Source: Candidatus Segetimicrobium genomatis (lineage in GTDB: Bacteria > Sysuimicrobiota > Sysuimicrobiia > Sysuimicrobiales > Segetimicrobiaceae). Taken from it: a DNA stretch of 8,616 bases. Below the pieces are notes generated by a model, which saw only the letters and a list, made by a program, of their open reading frames with translations, did not search any database and was not told the DNA's origin. Positions 1 through 6,262 of this stretch are shown here, in pieces. Every line of letters starts with the position of its first letter. The first letter of the stretch is position 1. Location of the stretch: assembly GCA_005882445.1 (NCBI GenBank), contig VBAN01000185.1:1-8616 (forward strand), written 5' to 3'. A program made the translations under genes and the position numbers.

Positions 1-389
1 ACCTTCAGCATGAGCCCGTGGCCCCCCGAGAGCGATGCCACGGAGTAGACGATCCCGAAGCGATCCGGCCAGTCGATCGCGGAGACGAAGGAGAGGTAGG
101 CCATCTCCAGTTCCGGCGTGTCGCGCAGCCACCGGCAGACTTGCAGGATGTCCTCCCGGGCCACCCGGACCGTCGGGCCGTGGTGGTGGTAGACCTTGGA
201 CTCCTCGCGCTTCAACGGGCGCGGGGCGGGCTTGCCCTCGGCCTTCGCCGCATCGGCCGCGGCCTGCCACTCCCGCTCCTTGGCCGCCCACTCGGCATCG
301 GCCTTCGCGTCCTCGCCCTGCTGCTCGGCGATGAGATCGCGGGCGCGGGGAAAGCGCGCCAGCAGCTGCGCGGTCAGGTCCGGCGTCAC
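1..389 (-). CDS. nuoC: NADH-quinone oxidoreductase subunit C (30 kDa subunit), N-terminal part, cut by window edge
   Basis: About 129 codons of a complex I 30 kDa subunit, open to the left edge. NuoC is a peripheral-arm subunit that packs against NuoD and NuoB and carries no cofactor. The family call rests on residues about 74-130: a VRVAREDIL segment, a VCRWLRDTPEL helix, then LSFVSAIDWPDRFGIVY and a GLMLKV strand at the edge, in the order expected for NuoC. The GTG start (389-387) overlaps the nuoI stop by four bases (GTGA) and has a GGGAGGG ribosome-binding site four bases upstream. Residues about 25-65 are a charged Ala/Glu/Lys-rich segment with two Trp residues, longer than I expect between the N-terminal helix (FPRARDLI) and the first conserved strand. 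Its place after nuoI is also unusual, as nuoC normally lies between nuoB and nuoD. The C-terminal half, with the family signature, is outside the window. Confidence 0.88.
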   Translation of the reverse strand, partial: MTPDLTAQLLARFPRARDLIAEQQGEDAKADAEWAAKEREWQAAADAAKAEGKPAPRPLKREESKVYHHHGPTVRVAREDILQVCRWLRDTPELEMAYLSFVSAIDWPDRFGIVYSVASLSGGHGLMLK

Positions 390-859
390 GGGACCCTCCC
401 GCCGATGATGCCGCGGGCGATGGGCTCCTTGGGGGCGGCCCGATGGAGGTCGTCGAGATTGTACAGCAGCTGGTCGCGGTTGTAGGTCGAAGCCTCGTAG
501 TGCGGCACGAACACGATCGCCTCGGTCGGGCAGACTTCCACGCAGTACCCGCAGTAGCAGCACTTGTCCATCTCGATGTCGAACCGGGTGAGGACCCGCT
601 CTTTGCCCTTCCCTTCCGCCTCGATGTGGATGCACCGGTCCGGGCAGATGCGCTCGCACTGGAAGCAGATGATGCAGAGGTCCTTGCCCGTCTCCGGATC
701 GATCGGCAGCGCCAGCAGCCCGTGGAACCGGTTGGAGACGTCCACCTTCTCGATCGGTTACTTCACCGTGACCTTGCGGCGCAGCATCACCCGGAAGCTC
801 AGCGCCAGCCCTGTGGCGAGCGCGGTCACGGCCCGGGCGGCGCGGGTCACCAGCGGCAT
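386..859 (-). CDS. nuoI: NADH-quinone oxidoreductase subunit I (2x[4Fe-4S]), interrupted by an in-frame TAA
   Basis: The frame has 158 codons including the final TGA, but codon 34 (760-758) is TAA. NuoI is the ferredoxin-like subunit of complex I that holds clusters N6a and N6b and passes electrons to NuoB. Codons 1-33 give the expected N-terminal amphipathic helix followed by RRKVTVK. After the stop the frame resumes at once with PIEKVDVSNRFHG and two perfect CxxCxxCxxxCP motifs (CIICFQCERICP and CCYCGYCVEVCP). In relatives the position after VTV(Q/K) is usually Tyr, so one base change from a Tyr codon would produce TAA. The ATG (859-857) has GGGGGAG four bases upstream and lies 10 bases after the nuoD stop. 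A GTG at 745-743 could restart translation and give a 119-residue product with both clusters but no N-terminal helix. Identity is secure. Whether the gene is truly broken, or the stop is a sequence error, is not. Confidence 0.9.
758..760 (-). other. In-frame TAA stop inside nuoI
   Basis: Plus-strand TTA reads as TAA at codon 34 of nuoI, between VTVK and PIEK. The frame is intact and conserved on both sides, so this is a point nonsense change or a base error, not a frameshift. TAA also ends sufB in this window, so reassignment of TAA to an amino acid is unlikely. Confidence 0.85.
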
Positions 860-869
860 CTCACTCCCC

Positions 870-1973
870 CTAGCGGTCGACGTCCGAGAGCACGATGTCG
901 ATGCTTCCCAGGATCGCGATCACGTCCGCGATCTTCCATCCCTTCATCATCTCGGTCAAGGCGTAGAGGTTGCTGAAGGACGGGGCCCGGATCTTCACCC
1001 GGTACGGGGTCTCGCCGCCGTCGCTCACCAGGTAGATGCCGAGGTCGCCCCGGGGCGATTCGGTGTGGACGTAGATCTCCCCGCGGGGGGCCTTCATCGT
1101 CATCGGGACCCGGGCCCGGATCTCGCCGCCGGGGAGGTTGAGCAGCGCCTGCCGGAGGATCCGGACCGACTCCCGCATCTCCGTCAGGCGCACCAGGTAT
1201 CGGGCGTAGCAGTCGCCGTCGGTGAGCACCGGGACGTTGAACTCCATCCTGTCATAGACTTCGTACGGCGCGGCTTTGCGCACGTCGTAGGCCACCCCGC
1301 TGGCGCGGGCCACGGGGCCGGAGGCGCCCATCGCGATCGCGTCGGCCCGGCTGATCGTGCCGACCCCCTTGGTGCGCGCCAGAAAGATGGGGTTCTTGGT
1401 CAGGAGCGTCTCGTACTCGTCGACGCGCGTGAGGAAGTAGTCGAGGAAGGCGCCGCACTCCTCGACCCAGCCCTCCGGCAGGTCGGCGTAGACGCCCCCG
1501 AGCCGGTAGTAGACGTGGTGCAGCCGCCCGCCCGTGACCTTCTCGAAGAGGTCCAGGATCATCTCCCGCTCGCGGAAGCACCACAGGAACACCGTGGTGG
1601 CCCCCAGATCGATCGCCCAGGTGCCCAGCCAGACCAGGTGGCTGGCGATCCGGTTCAGCTCGTCGAAGATGACCCGGATGTACCGGGCGCGCTCAGGCGT
1701 CACGATGCCGGCGAGCTGCTCCACGGCGAGGCAATACGCCTGCTCGTTATTGAGCGCGATCAGGTAATCCATCCCCCGGTCGACCAGGGCGACATTCTGG
1801 ACGTAAGTCCGGTGCTCCATCATCTTCTCGACCGAGGAGTGGAGGTACCCGATGTCGGGCTGCACGTCCATGACGTTCTCGCCGTCCAGGGTGACGACCA
1901 GGCGCAGCACCCCGTGCGTGCTGGGGTGCTGGGGACCCATGTTGAGCATCAGCTCTTCGGTCCGAAGCGCCAT
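870..1973 (-). CDS. nuoD: NADH-quinone oxidoreductase subunit D (49 kDa subunit)
   Basis: A 367-residue, apparently intact subunit D of complex I, the [NiFe]-hydrogenase-large-subunit-like protein that, with NuoB, forms the quinone-binding cavity. Family marks in order: NMGPQHPSTHGV at residues 11-22, whose histidines line the quinone site; HRTYVQNVALVDRGMDYL around 54-71, with Tyr70 probably matching the quinone-contacting tyrosine of characterised enzymes; the GVGTISRADAIAMGASGP segment in the middle; and the C-terminal run TESPRGDLGIYLVSDG, IRAPSFSNL and ending ILGSIDIVLSDVDR. Length matches the family (roughly 365-410). The ATG at 1973 was chosen because homology begins right there (MALRTEELMLNMGPQHP). 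It lies 11 bases after the nuoB stop, with only a modest AGGGG-type ribosome-binding site. The TAG stop is 10 bases before nuoI. nuoC, which normally precedes or is fused to nuoD, is instead found after nuoI. Confidence 0.97.
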   Translation of the reverse strand: MALRTEELMLNMGPQHPSTHGVLRLVVTLDGENVMDVQPDIGYLHSSVEKMMEHRTYVQNVALVDRGMDYLIALNNEQAYCLAVEQLAGIVTPERARYIRVIFDELNRIASHLVWLGTWAIDLGATTVFLWCFREREMILDLFEKVTGGRLHHVYYRLGGVYADLPEGWVEECGAFLDYFLTRVDEYETLLTKNPIFLARTKGVGTISRADAIAMGASGPVARASGVAYDVRKAAPYEVYDRMEFNVPVLTDGDCYARYLVRLTEMRESVRILRQALLNLPGGEIRARVPMTMKAPRGEIYVHTESPRGDLGIYLVSDGGETPYRVKIRAPSFSNLYALTEMMKGWKIADVIAILGSIDIVLSDVDR

Positions 1974-1984
1974 GCCCGTCGCCC

Positions 1985-2617
1985 CTAGGCCCCGCGCAGC
2001 GCCGCGGCGGCCTGCTGCCGGAGGATGGGCTCGCGCTTGATCTTTTCCTGGAGCTTGAGGATCCCCTCGATCAGCGCCTCCGGCCGCGGCGGACACCCCG
2101 GCACGTACACGTCGACGGGGATGACCTGATCGATGCCCTTGAGGATCGAGTAATTGTCGTAGTAGAACGGTCCGCCGCAGGTCGCGCACGACCCCATCGA
2201 GATGACGTAGCGGAGCTCCGGCATCTGCTCCCACAGCCGGCGGACGATCGGCGCGATCCGGATCGTGGCCCGGCCGGCGACGATGATGAGGTCGGCCTGC
2301 CGGGGGGTGGCGCGGGGAATGATCCCCATCCGGTCCAGGTCGAACCGGCTGGCGTACGCCGCCATCATCTCGATCGCGCAGCAGGCCAGCCCGAACGTCA
2401 GCGGCCAGATCGACGAGGCGCGCCCCCAGTTGAGCGCCGCCTCCACCGTGGTGAGGATCAGGCCGCCGCCGGGGATCTGGTCCATGATCGCGACCGCGTC
2501 GGCGATGGGCGAGATCTGGCTGCGGCGGGGGAGCGGCTCGCCGGCCGGGCCGGTCGGGGCGGCGGCGGGCGTGGCGGAACCTGTGGCCATGGTGGTAGAG
2601 GTCTTCAACGTATTCAC
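1985..2617 (-). CDS. nuoB: NADH-quinone oxidoreductase subunit B (cluster N2 subunit)
   Basis: A 210-residue PSST/NuoB subunit, which holds the terminal [4Fe-4S] cluster N2 that reduces quinone. The four expected ligands are visible: the tandem Cys79-Cys80 in [11 protein letters not shown], Cys144 in [11 protein letters not shown] and Cys175 in [11 protein letters not shown]. An additional Cys147 makes a local CxxC. Residues 1-45 are a low-complexity Ala/Pro/Thr/Gly-rich leader before the conserved [17 protein letters not shown]. Such leaders vary within the family. The GTG start (2617-2615) is supported by GGAGGAGG seven bases upstream. An ATG at codon 10 has no comparable site. The start overlaps the sufU stop by four bases (GTGA), so nuoB looks translationally coupled to the last suf gene. 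nuoA, its usual upstream neighbour, is absent from the window. Confidence 0.96.
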   Translation of the reverse strand: MNTLKTSTTMATGSATPAAAPTGPAGEPLPRRSQISPIADAVAIMDQIPGGGLILTTVEAALNWGRASSIWPLTFGLACCAIEMMAAYASRFDLDRMGIIPRATPRQADLIIVAGRATIRIAPIVRRLWEQMPELRYVISMGSCATCGGPFYYDNYSILKGIDQVIPVDVYVPGCPPRPEALIEGILKLQEKIKREPILRQQAAAALRGA

Positions 2618-3036
2618 CGCGCCGCCTCCTCCAGGGCTCCCTCGAGGGTGAGCCAGCCCAGGGTCGCGCACTTCACCCGCACCGGGAACTTGCGGACCCC
2701 CTGCAGGGCCTCGAGATCGCCCATCTCCTCGCCGGCCGCCTCCCCGCGCATCATCGCCTTGAACGCCGCGATCAGGCGGCCGGCCTCCTGCACACCCCTG
2801 CCCTTGATCCGCTCCGTCATCATGGACGCGGACGCCTGGCTGATCGAGCATCCCTTGCCGTCGAACCGGACGTCCTGCACGACCCCATCGCGCACGACCA
2901 GCGAGAGCCGGATCTCGTCGCCGCAGAGCGGGTTGGCCCCCTCGCGGGTGACGGTCGCCCCTTCCACGGTCCCCTTGTTCCGCGGATGGCTGTAGTGGTC
3001 CAGGATCACATCCCGGTAGAGGTCATCCAGCGACAC
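2614..3036 (-). CDS. sufU: SufU, zinc-dependent sulfur acceptor of the SUF Fe-S assembly system
   Basis: A 140-residue SufU-type IscU-fold protein. SufU accepts persulfide sulfur from SufS and passes it to the SufBCD scaffold. The Zn/sulfur-site residues are present: Cys38 and Asp40 in ANPLCGDEI, Cys63 in KGCSISQAS and Cys123 in VKCATLGW. The stretch before Cys123 ([15 protein letters not shown]) is the extended SufU version, which separates it from IscU. The start is GTG at 3036-3034, giving [20 protein letters not shown], with GAGGGAA seven bases upstream. An extended frame to 3267 exists but is only a shadow of sufS. The start overlaps the 3' end of sufS by 14 bases, and the TGA stop overlaps the nuoB start by four. 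Being encoded directly after sufS fits the known SufS-SufU partnership. Confidence 0.96.
   Translation of the reverse strand: MSLDDLYRDVILDHYSHPRNKGTVEGATVTREGANPLCGDEIRLSLVVRDGVVQDVRFDGKGCSISQASASMMTERIKGRGVQEAGRLIAAFKAMMRGEAAGEEMGDLEALQGVRKFPVRVKCATLGWLTLEGALEEAAR
2625..2632 (-). promoter_or_regulatory. Strong ribosome-binding site of nuoB, inside the 3' end of sufU
   Basis: The minus strand reads GGAGGAGG, seven bases before the nuoB GTG and within the last codons of sufU. It decides the nuoB start and shows that nuoB has no room for its own promoter immediately upstream. Confidence 0.75.
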
Positions 3037-4258
3037 GGAACAGTTCCCTCGTCTTGAGCAGCGCCCGGGCCAGGATGTCGATCTCCTCCTTGATCGTGTA
3101 CACGTAGAAGCTGGCGCGGACGGAGGCGCCGAGGCCGAGCTTCCGGTGGAGCGGCTTGGTGCAGTGGTGGCCCGCCCGGACGCAGATCCCCTCGGTGTCG
3201 AGCACCTGCGAGATGTCGTGGGGGTGCACCCCGTCGATGACGAAGGAGACCACGCCGCCCCGGTCATCGATGCCCGGCCCGAGGACGGTGAGCCCGGGGA
3301 TCTCGGCTTCGCGCAGACGCCGCAGGGCGTACGCGGTGATCTCCCGCTCGTGCGCCTCCACCGCCTCCATGCCCAGGCGCTCCAGGTAGTCCACCGCCGC
3401 CCCCAGGCCGATGGCGCCGCCCACGTCCTGCGTCCCCGCCTCGAACTTCCAGGGGACCTCGTTCCACGTGGCGCGGTCGAGCCAGACGTCGCTGATCATC
3501 TCGCCCCCGCCCAGGAACGGGTCCATCTCCTCGAGCAGCGCGCGCCGCGCCCACAGCCCGCCGGTGCCCATCGGCGCGAGCATCTTGTGGCCGGTGAATC
3601 CGTAGAAGTCGGCGCCGAGCCCGCGGACGTCCACCCGCCGGTGCGGGGCGCTCTGCGCCCCGTCCACGACCACGAGGGCCCCGCGCGCGTGGGCGGCCCG
3701 GGCGATCTCGGCGACCGGGTTGACCGTGCCGAACGTGTTGCTCACGTGCACGACGGAGACGATCTTCGTCCGCGCGGTGATCAGGCGATCGAGGCCGGCC
3801 AGAATCAGCCGCCCCTGGTCGTCGAAGGGGATGTGGCGCAGTCGGGCGCCGCGCTCCTGCGCGAGCAGCTGCCAGGGCACGAGGTCGCTGTGGTGCTCCA
3901 TCTCGGTGAGGAGGATCTCATCGCCGGGGCCGATGTGGCGCCGGCCCCAGGCGTACGCCACGAGGTTGAGCGCCTCGGTGACGTTGCGGGTGAAGACGAT
4001 CTCGGCCGGCTCCGCCGCCCCCAGGAATCGGGCGACCTTGGCCCGCGCCGCCTCGTACTCCGCGGTGGCGCGCTCGGCAATCGAATAGACGCCCCGGTGG
4101 ATGTTCGCGTTGTACTCCTCGTAGTACCGGACCACCGCCTCGATCACCTGGCGCGGCTTCTGGGAGGTGGACGCGCTGTCCAGATACACCAGCGGCTTCC
4201 CATTGACGCGCTGCCGGAGGATCGGAAAATCGTCGCGGATCGTTGCCGGGATTCCCAT
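3023..4258 (-). CDS. sufS: SufS cysteine desulfurase (class V aminotransferase fold, PLP)
   Basis: A 411-residue group II cysteine desulfurase that converts cysteine to alanine and holds the sulfur as a persulfide for transfer to SufU. Visible active-site residues: His122/His123 in EMEHHSDLVPW, Asp199 in VVVDGAQSAPH, the PLP-binding Lys225 in YGFTGHKMLAPMGTG, and the persulfide Cys366 in CVRAGHHCTKPL. YLDSASTSQKP near residue 25 and NIHRGVYSIAERAT near 52 are typical N-terminal blocks. Length is normal for the family (about 405-415). The ATG at 4258-4256 has AGGGAG six bases upstream and follows the Rieske stop by 37 bases. Nothing looks damaged. Confidence 0.97.
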   Translation of the reverse strand: MGIPATIRDDFPILRQRVNGKPLVYLDSASTSQKPRQVIEAVVRYYEEYNANIHRGVYSIAERATAEYEAARAKVARFLGAAEPAEIVFTRNVTEALNLVAYAWGRRHIGPGDEILLTEMEHHSDLVPWQLLAQERGARLRHIPFDDQGRLILAGLDRLITARTKIVSVVHVSNTFGTVNPVAEIARAAHARGALVVVDGAQSAPHRRVDVRGLGADFYGFTGHKMLAPMGTGGLWARRALLEEMDPFLGGGEMISDVWLDRATWNEVPWKFEAGTQDVGGAIGLGAAVDYLERLGMEAVEAHEREITAYALRRLREAEIPGLTVLGPGIDDRGGVVSFVIDGVHPHDISQVLDTEGICVRAGHHCTKPLHRKLGLGASVRASFYVYTIKEEIDILARALLKTRELFRVAG

Positions 4259-4295
4259 CGCCTGCTCCCTCGCTCTCGCCTCTCGCGGCGCCGGC

Positions 4296-4640
4296 CTATC
4301 GCCGGTGGGGCACCCCTGCCGTCCTCTGCGGCTCGGGGGAAACCAGCACCTCGTCGCCTTCGACCCGCACCGGGTAGATCGCCGCCGAGCGCACCGCCGG
4401 CAGCGCGAGCACCCGGCCGGTCTTGACGTTGAACCGGGCGCCGTGCTTCGGGCAGATGACCACCTCGCCGGTCAGCGTGCCCCGGCTGAGGGAGGCCTCC
4501 TCGTGGGTGCAGATGTCGTCGATCGCGAAAAATTCGCCGCCGAGGTTGACCACCACCACCGCGTGGCCGGCCACCTCGACCCGCTTCATCGTCCCGGGCG
4601 CGATCTCGTGCGTGCGCGCCACGCGGACATACTCGCTCAC
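4296..4640 (-). CDS. Rieske [2Fe-2S] ferredoxin (NirD / dioxygenase-ferredoxin type) of the suf operon, intact copy
   Basis: A 114-residue soluble Rieske ferredoxin with no signal peptide or membrane segment. The two ligand pairs are Cys44/His46 in DDICTHEEASL and Cys63/His66 in VICPKHGARFNVKTG, so it should bind one [2Fe-2S] cluster. The GTG start (4640-4638) lies inside the end of the upstream sufD (stop TGA 4639-4637), with GGAGGA six bases upstream, so it is coupled to sufD. Small Rieske ferredoxins recur in suf operons of several bacterial phyla, where an electron-transfer role in cluster assembly has been presumed. Here that role is inferred from context only. The last 15 or so residues (SPEPQRTAGVPHRR) are Arg/Pro-rich and not conserved. 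The first half of this gene is repeated at 6075-6262. Confidence 0.9.
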   Translation of the reverse strand: MSEYVRVARTHEIAPGTMKRVEVAGHAVVVVNLGGEFFAIDDICTHEEASLSRGTLTGEVVICPKHGARFNVKTGRVLALPAVRSAAIYPVRVEGDEVLVSPEPQRTAGVPHRR

Positions 4641-6074
4641 ACGTAATCCTCCATCTTGCGCTCCACGGTTTCGCTGAGGCGCCGGCGCACCATCTCCAGC
4701 GGGATCCGGTCGAAGATCTCGGAGAGGAACCCGTCCACCATCATGCGGACGGCGACGGCCCGGGGCAGCGCGCGGCTCATCAGGTAGAAAATCTGGTCTT
4801 CGTTCAGCCGGCTGGTGCTGGCCCCGTGGGTGCACCGGAGGTCGTTGGCCATGATCTCGAGTTTGGGCATGCTGTCGGCCCGAGCGCCCTCGGAGAGGAT
4901 GAGGTTGCGGTTGAGCTGGAACGCATTGGTCTTCTGGGCGCCGTAGTCCGCCCGGATCAGCCCGGAGAACACCGACCGCGCCTTGTCCTTGAGCACGCCC
5001 TTGTAGAGCAGATCGCTCGTGGTGGACGGGGCGGCGTGCTCCTGCAGCGTGTGATAGTCGAAGTGCTGAGTCCCGTCCCCGAAGGCCACGCCGAGCATCT
5101 CGGACGTGCTCCCCTGGCCGCGCAGCGAGCTCTCCACGTTCGTCTTCACCAGCCCCGCCCCGAACGCCACCATCAGGCTGTGGACCGTGGCGTCGCGCTC
5201 CAGGACCGCGCGCACGATGCCGAACTCCCACAGCTGCCGCCCCCACTCCTGGAGGTTGACGTAGCGGATCTGCGCGCCGGCCTTGGGGATCAACTCGACC
5301 GCGTGGTTGACCAGCGCGCGCGAGGATCCCTCGGCGGACCCGAAGACCTCGACGAGCGTCACCCGGCTGCGCTCCTCGGCCACGACCAGCGTGTGCGGGA
5401 GGAACGCGGCGCCCTCGCGGTCGAGCCACGTGCCCGTCACCAGCTGCAGGTCGACCTCCAGCCCCTTGGGCACGTAGAGGAACGTGCCGCCGCTCCACAG
5501 CGCCCCGTGGTGCGCGCGGAACTTGTTCTCGTCGTCCCGCACGACCGTGCCGAGGTACGGGCGGACGAGATCGGGATGCGCGGCCACGGCCTGGGAGAGC
5601 GAGGTGAAGATGAGCCCGCGCTGCGCGAGGTCGCGCGGCAGCCGTTCCTCGATCTGGACCCCGTTCACCACGAGGCGCAGCCCCGCCGCGCCCGCCGGAT
5701 CACCGACCAGGGCGGCCAGCGGGGCGGGCGCCCGGCCCTTCTGCACGCTGTGGGGCAGGACACCAAACGCGTCCAGATCGAGCGCGCTGATATCGGTGCG
5801 CCGCCACGCCTCGTCGTCCGCAGACGGCAGCGGCAGGCGGACGAACGCCTCCCAGGCCGCGAGGCGGCGGTCGCGGAGCCAGGCCGGTTCCCCGGCCGCC
5901 CCGCTCATCTCCTCGACCAGGGCCCGGCTCAACGTGGTCGCTGCCGCCGCGGAACTGTCACTCACGGATTCCCTCCATCCTTCAGGCGGCCGAAGAGGGC
6001 AGAGCAGCCGCCCTGCCCTCCCCGGTGCCTCCAGGCGCCGGCCCGGCGAACCCGGCGCCGCGCCGTGCTTCTTC
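4453..6074 (-). repeat. Direct tandem duplication, unit of 1622 bp, left copy
   Basis: This stretch matches 6075-7696 at a constant offset of 1622 bases. By eye I find two differences, at 5822 (A against G) and 5843 (G against A). The unit contains codons 1-62 and two further bases of the Rieske gene, all of sufD, and 109 bases of the sufB-sufD gap. Identity stops sharply: 4452 is G where the other copy has C, and left of that is intact Rieske sequence. The copies abut with no spacer and no transposase gene, terminal inverted repeat or integration site is visible. Confidence 0.95.
4637..5965 (-). CDS. sufD: SufD, Fe-S cluster assembly protein, second (downstream) copy
   Basis: A 442-residue SufD whose protein sequence is identical to the copy at 6259-7587. 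SufD pairs with SufB on the SufC ATPase dimer to form the SufBCD scaffold. The C-terminal core block is NAFQLNRNLILSEGARAD, followed by KLEIMANDLRCTHGAS (Cys378, His380, the latter matching the conserved SufD histidine near the cluster site) and DQIFYLMSRAL. The GTG start at 5965-5963 has GGAGGG (5976-5971) five bases upstream. This copy is also in frame with the truncated Rieske fragment upstream, because no stop lies between 6262 and 5965. It could therefore be made alone from its own start or as the C-terminal part of a chimera. It differs from the other copy at 5822 (Ser48 TCT against TCC) and 5843 (Phe41 TTC against TTT). The last bases overlap the intact Rieske start. Confidence 0.95.
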   Translation of the reverse strand: MSDSSAAAATTLSRALVEEMSGAAGEPAWLRDRRLAAWEAFVRLPLPSADDEAWRRTDISALDLDAFGVLPHSVQKGRAPAPLAALVGDPAGAAGLRLVVNGVQIEERLPRDLAQRGLIFTSLSQAVAAHPDLVRPYLGTVVRDDENKFRAHHGALWSGGTFLYVPKGLEVDLQLVTGTWLDREGAAFLPHTLVVAEERSRVTLVEVFGSAEGSSRALVNHAVELIPKAGAQIRYVNLQEWGRQLWEFGIVRAVLERDATVHSLMVAFGAGLVKTNVESSLRGQGSTSEMLGVAFGDGTQHFDYHTLQEHAAPSTTSDLLYKGVLKDKARSVFSGLIRADYGAQKTNAFQLNRNLILSEGARADSMPKLEIMANDLRCTHGASTSRLNEDQIFYLMSRALPRAVAVRMMVDGFLSEIFDRIPLEMVRRRLSETVERKMEDYV

Positions 6075-6262
6075 CAGATGACCACCTCGCCGGTCAGCGT
6101 GCCCCGGCTGAGGGAGGCCTCCTCGTGGGTGCAGATGTCGTCGATCGCGAAAAATTCGCCGCCGAGGTTGACCACCACCACCGCGTGGCCGGCCACCTCG
6201 ACCCGCTTCATCGTCCCGGGCGCGATCTCGTGCGTGCGCGCCACGCGGACATACTCGCTCAC
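6075..6262 (-). pseudogene. Truncated Rieske ferredoxin gene (5' part only), product of the tandem duplication
   Basis: This repeats codons 1-62 of the intact Rieske gene, including the first ligand pair Cys44/His46, and is then cut by the duplication junction. At the cut the expected CPKH becomes WKKH: the cluster-binding Cys63 is replaced by Trp, while Lys-His-Gly-Ala is kept because the shared 12-base homology encodes it. Downstream residues are translated gap sequence, so a Rieske cluster could not form. The GTG start (6262-6260), its GGAGGA site (6274-6269) and the overlap with the sufD stop are all retained, so it should still be translated. The frame stays open into the second sufD. 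Confidence 0.88.

Larger units (their letters stand above)
4637..6262 (-). other. Chimeric open reading frame: Rieske N-terminal half - linker - SufD
   Basis: From the GTG at 6262 the frame is open for 541 codons to the TGA at 4637. Residues 1-62 are the Rieske N-terminus, 63-99 are translated former sufB-sufD gap (Gly/Pro/Arg-rich, starting WKKHGAAPG and ending PEGWRES), and 100-541 are the whole of SufD. The in-frame joining may be chance (one in three, given no stop). The internal GTG of sufD with its own ribosome-binding site remains, so both the chimera and free SufD could be produced. The reading frame is seen directly. That a stable fusion protein exists is inference. Confidence 0.7.

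Noticed and set aside
564..1988. A 474-codon plus-strand open frame opposite nuoD
   Set aside because: It is the antisense shadow of nuoI and nuoD in GC-rich DNA. The protein is Arg/His/Asp/Val-rich with no recognisable motif, while the minus strand encodes a full NuoD.
2614..3267. A longer 217-residue version of SufU starting at 3267
   Set aside because: The extra N-terminal residues are an out-of-frame reading of sufS. SufU homology begins exactly at the GTG at 3036, which has a ribosome-binding site.
4291..4305. A small hairpin (CCGGC-CTATC-GCCGG) over the Rieske stop codon as a terminator
   Set aside because: The stem is only 5 bp with no T-run, and sufS follows closely with its own ribosome-binding site, so termination here is unlikely.
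3146..4426. A 426-codon plus-strand frame opposite sufS, and similar 437- to 480-codon frames opposite the sufD copies
   Set aside because: All are shadows of conserved minus-strand genes. Their composition is that of complementary GC-rich codons, and the frames opposite sufD repeat only because of the duplication.
4296..5498. A 400-codon minus-strand frame that overlaps sufD in another frame and continues into the Rieske gene
   Set aside because: Only the last 114 codons (from 4640) are a real protein. The upstream part is an alternative-frame reading of sufD, Arg/Gly/Pro-rich and without a family match. The Rieske start has its own ribosome-binding site.
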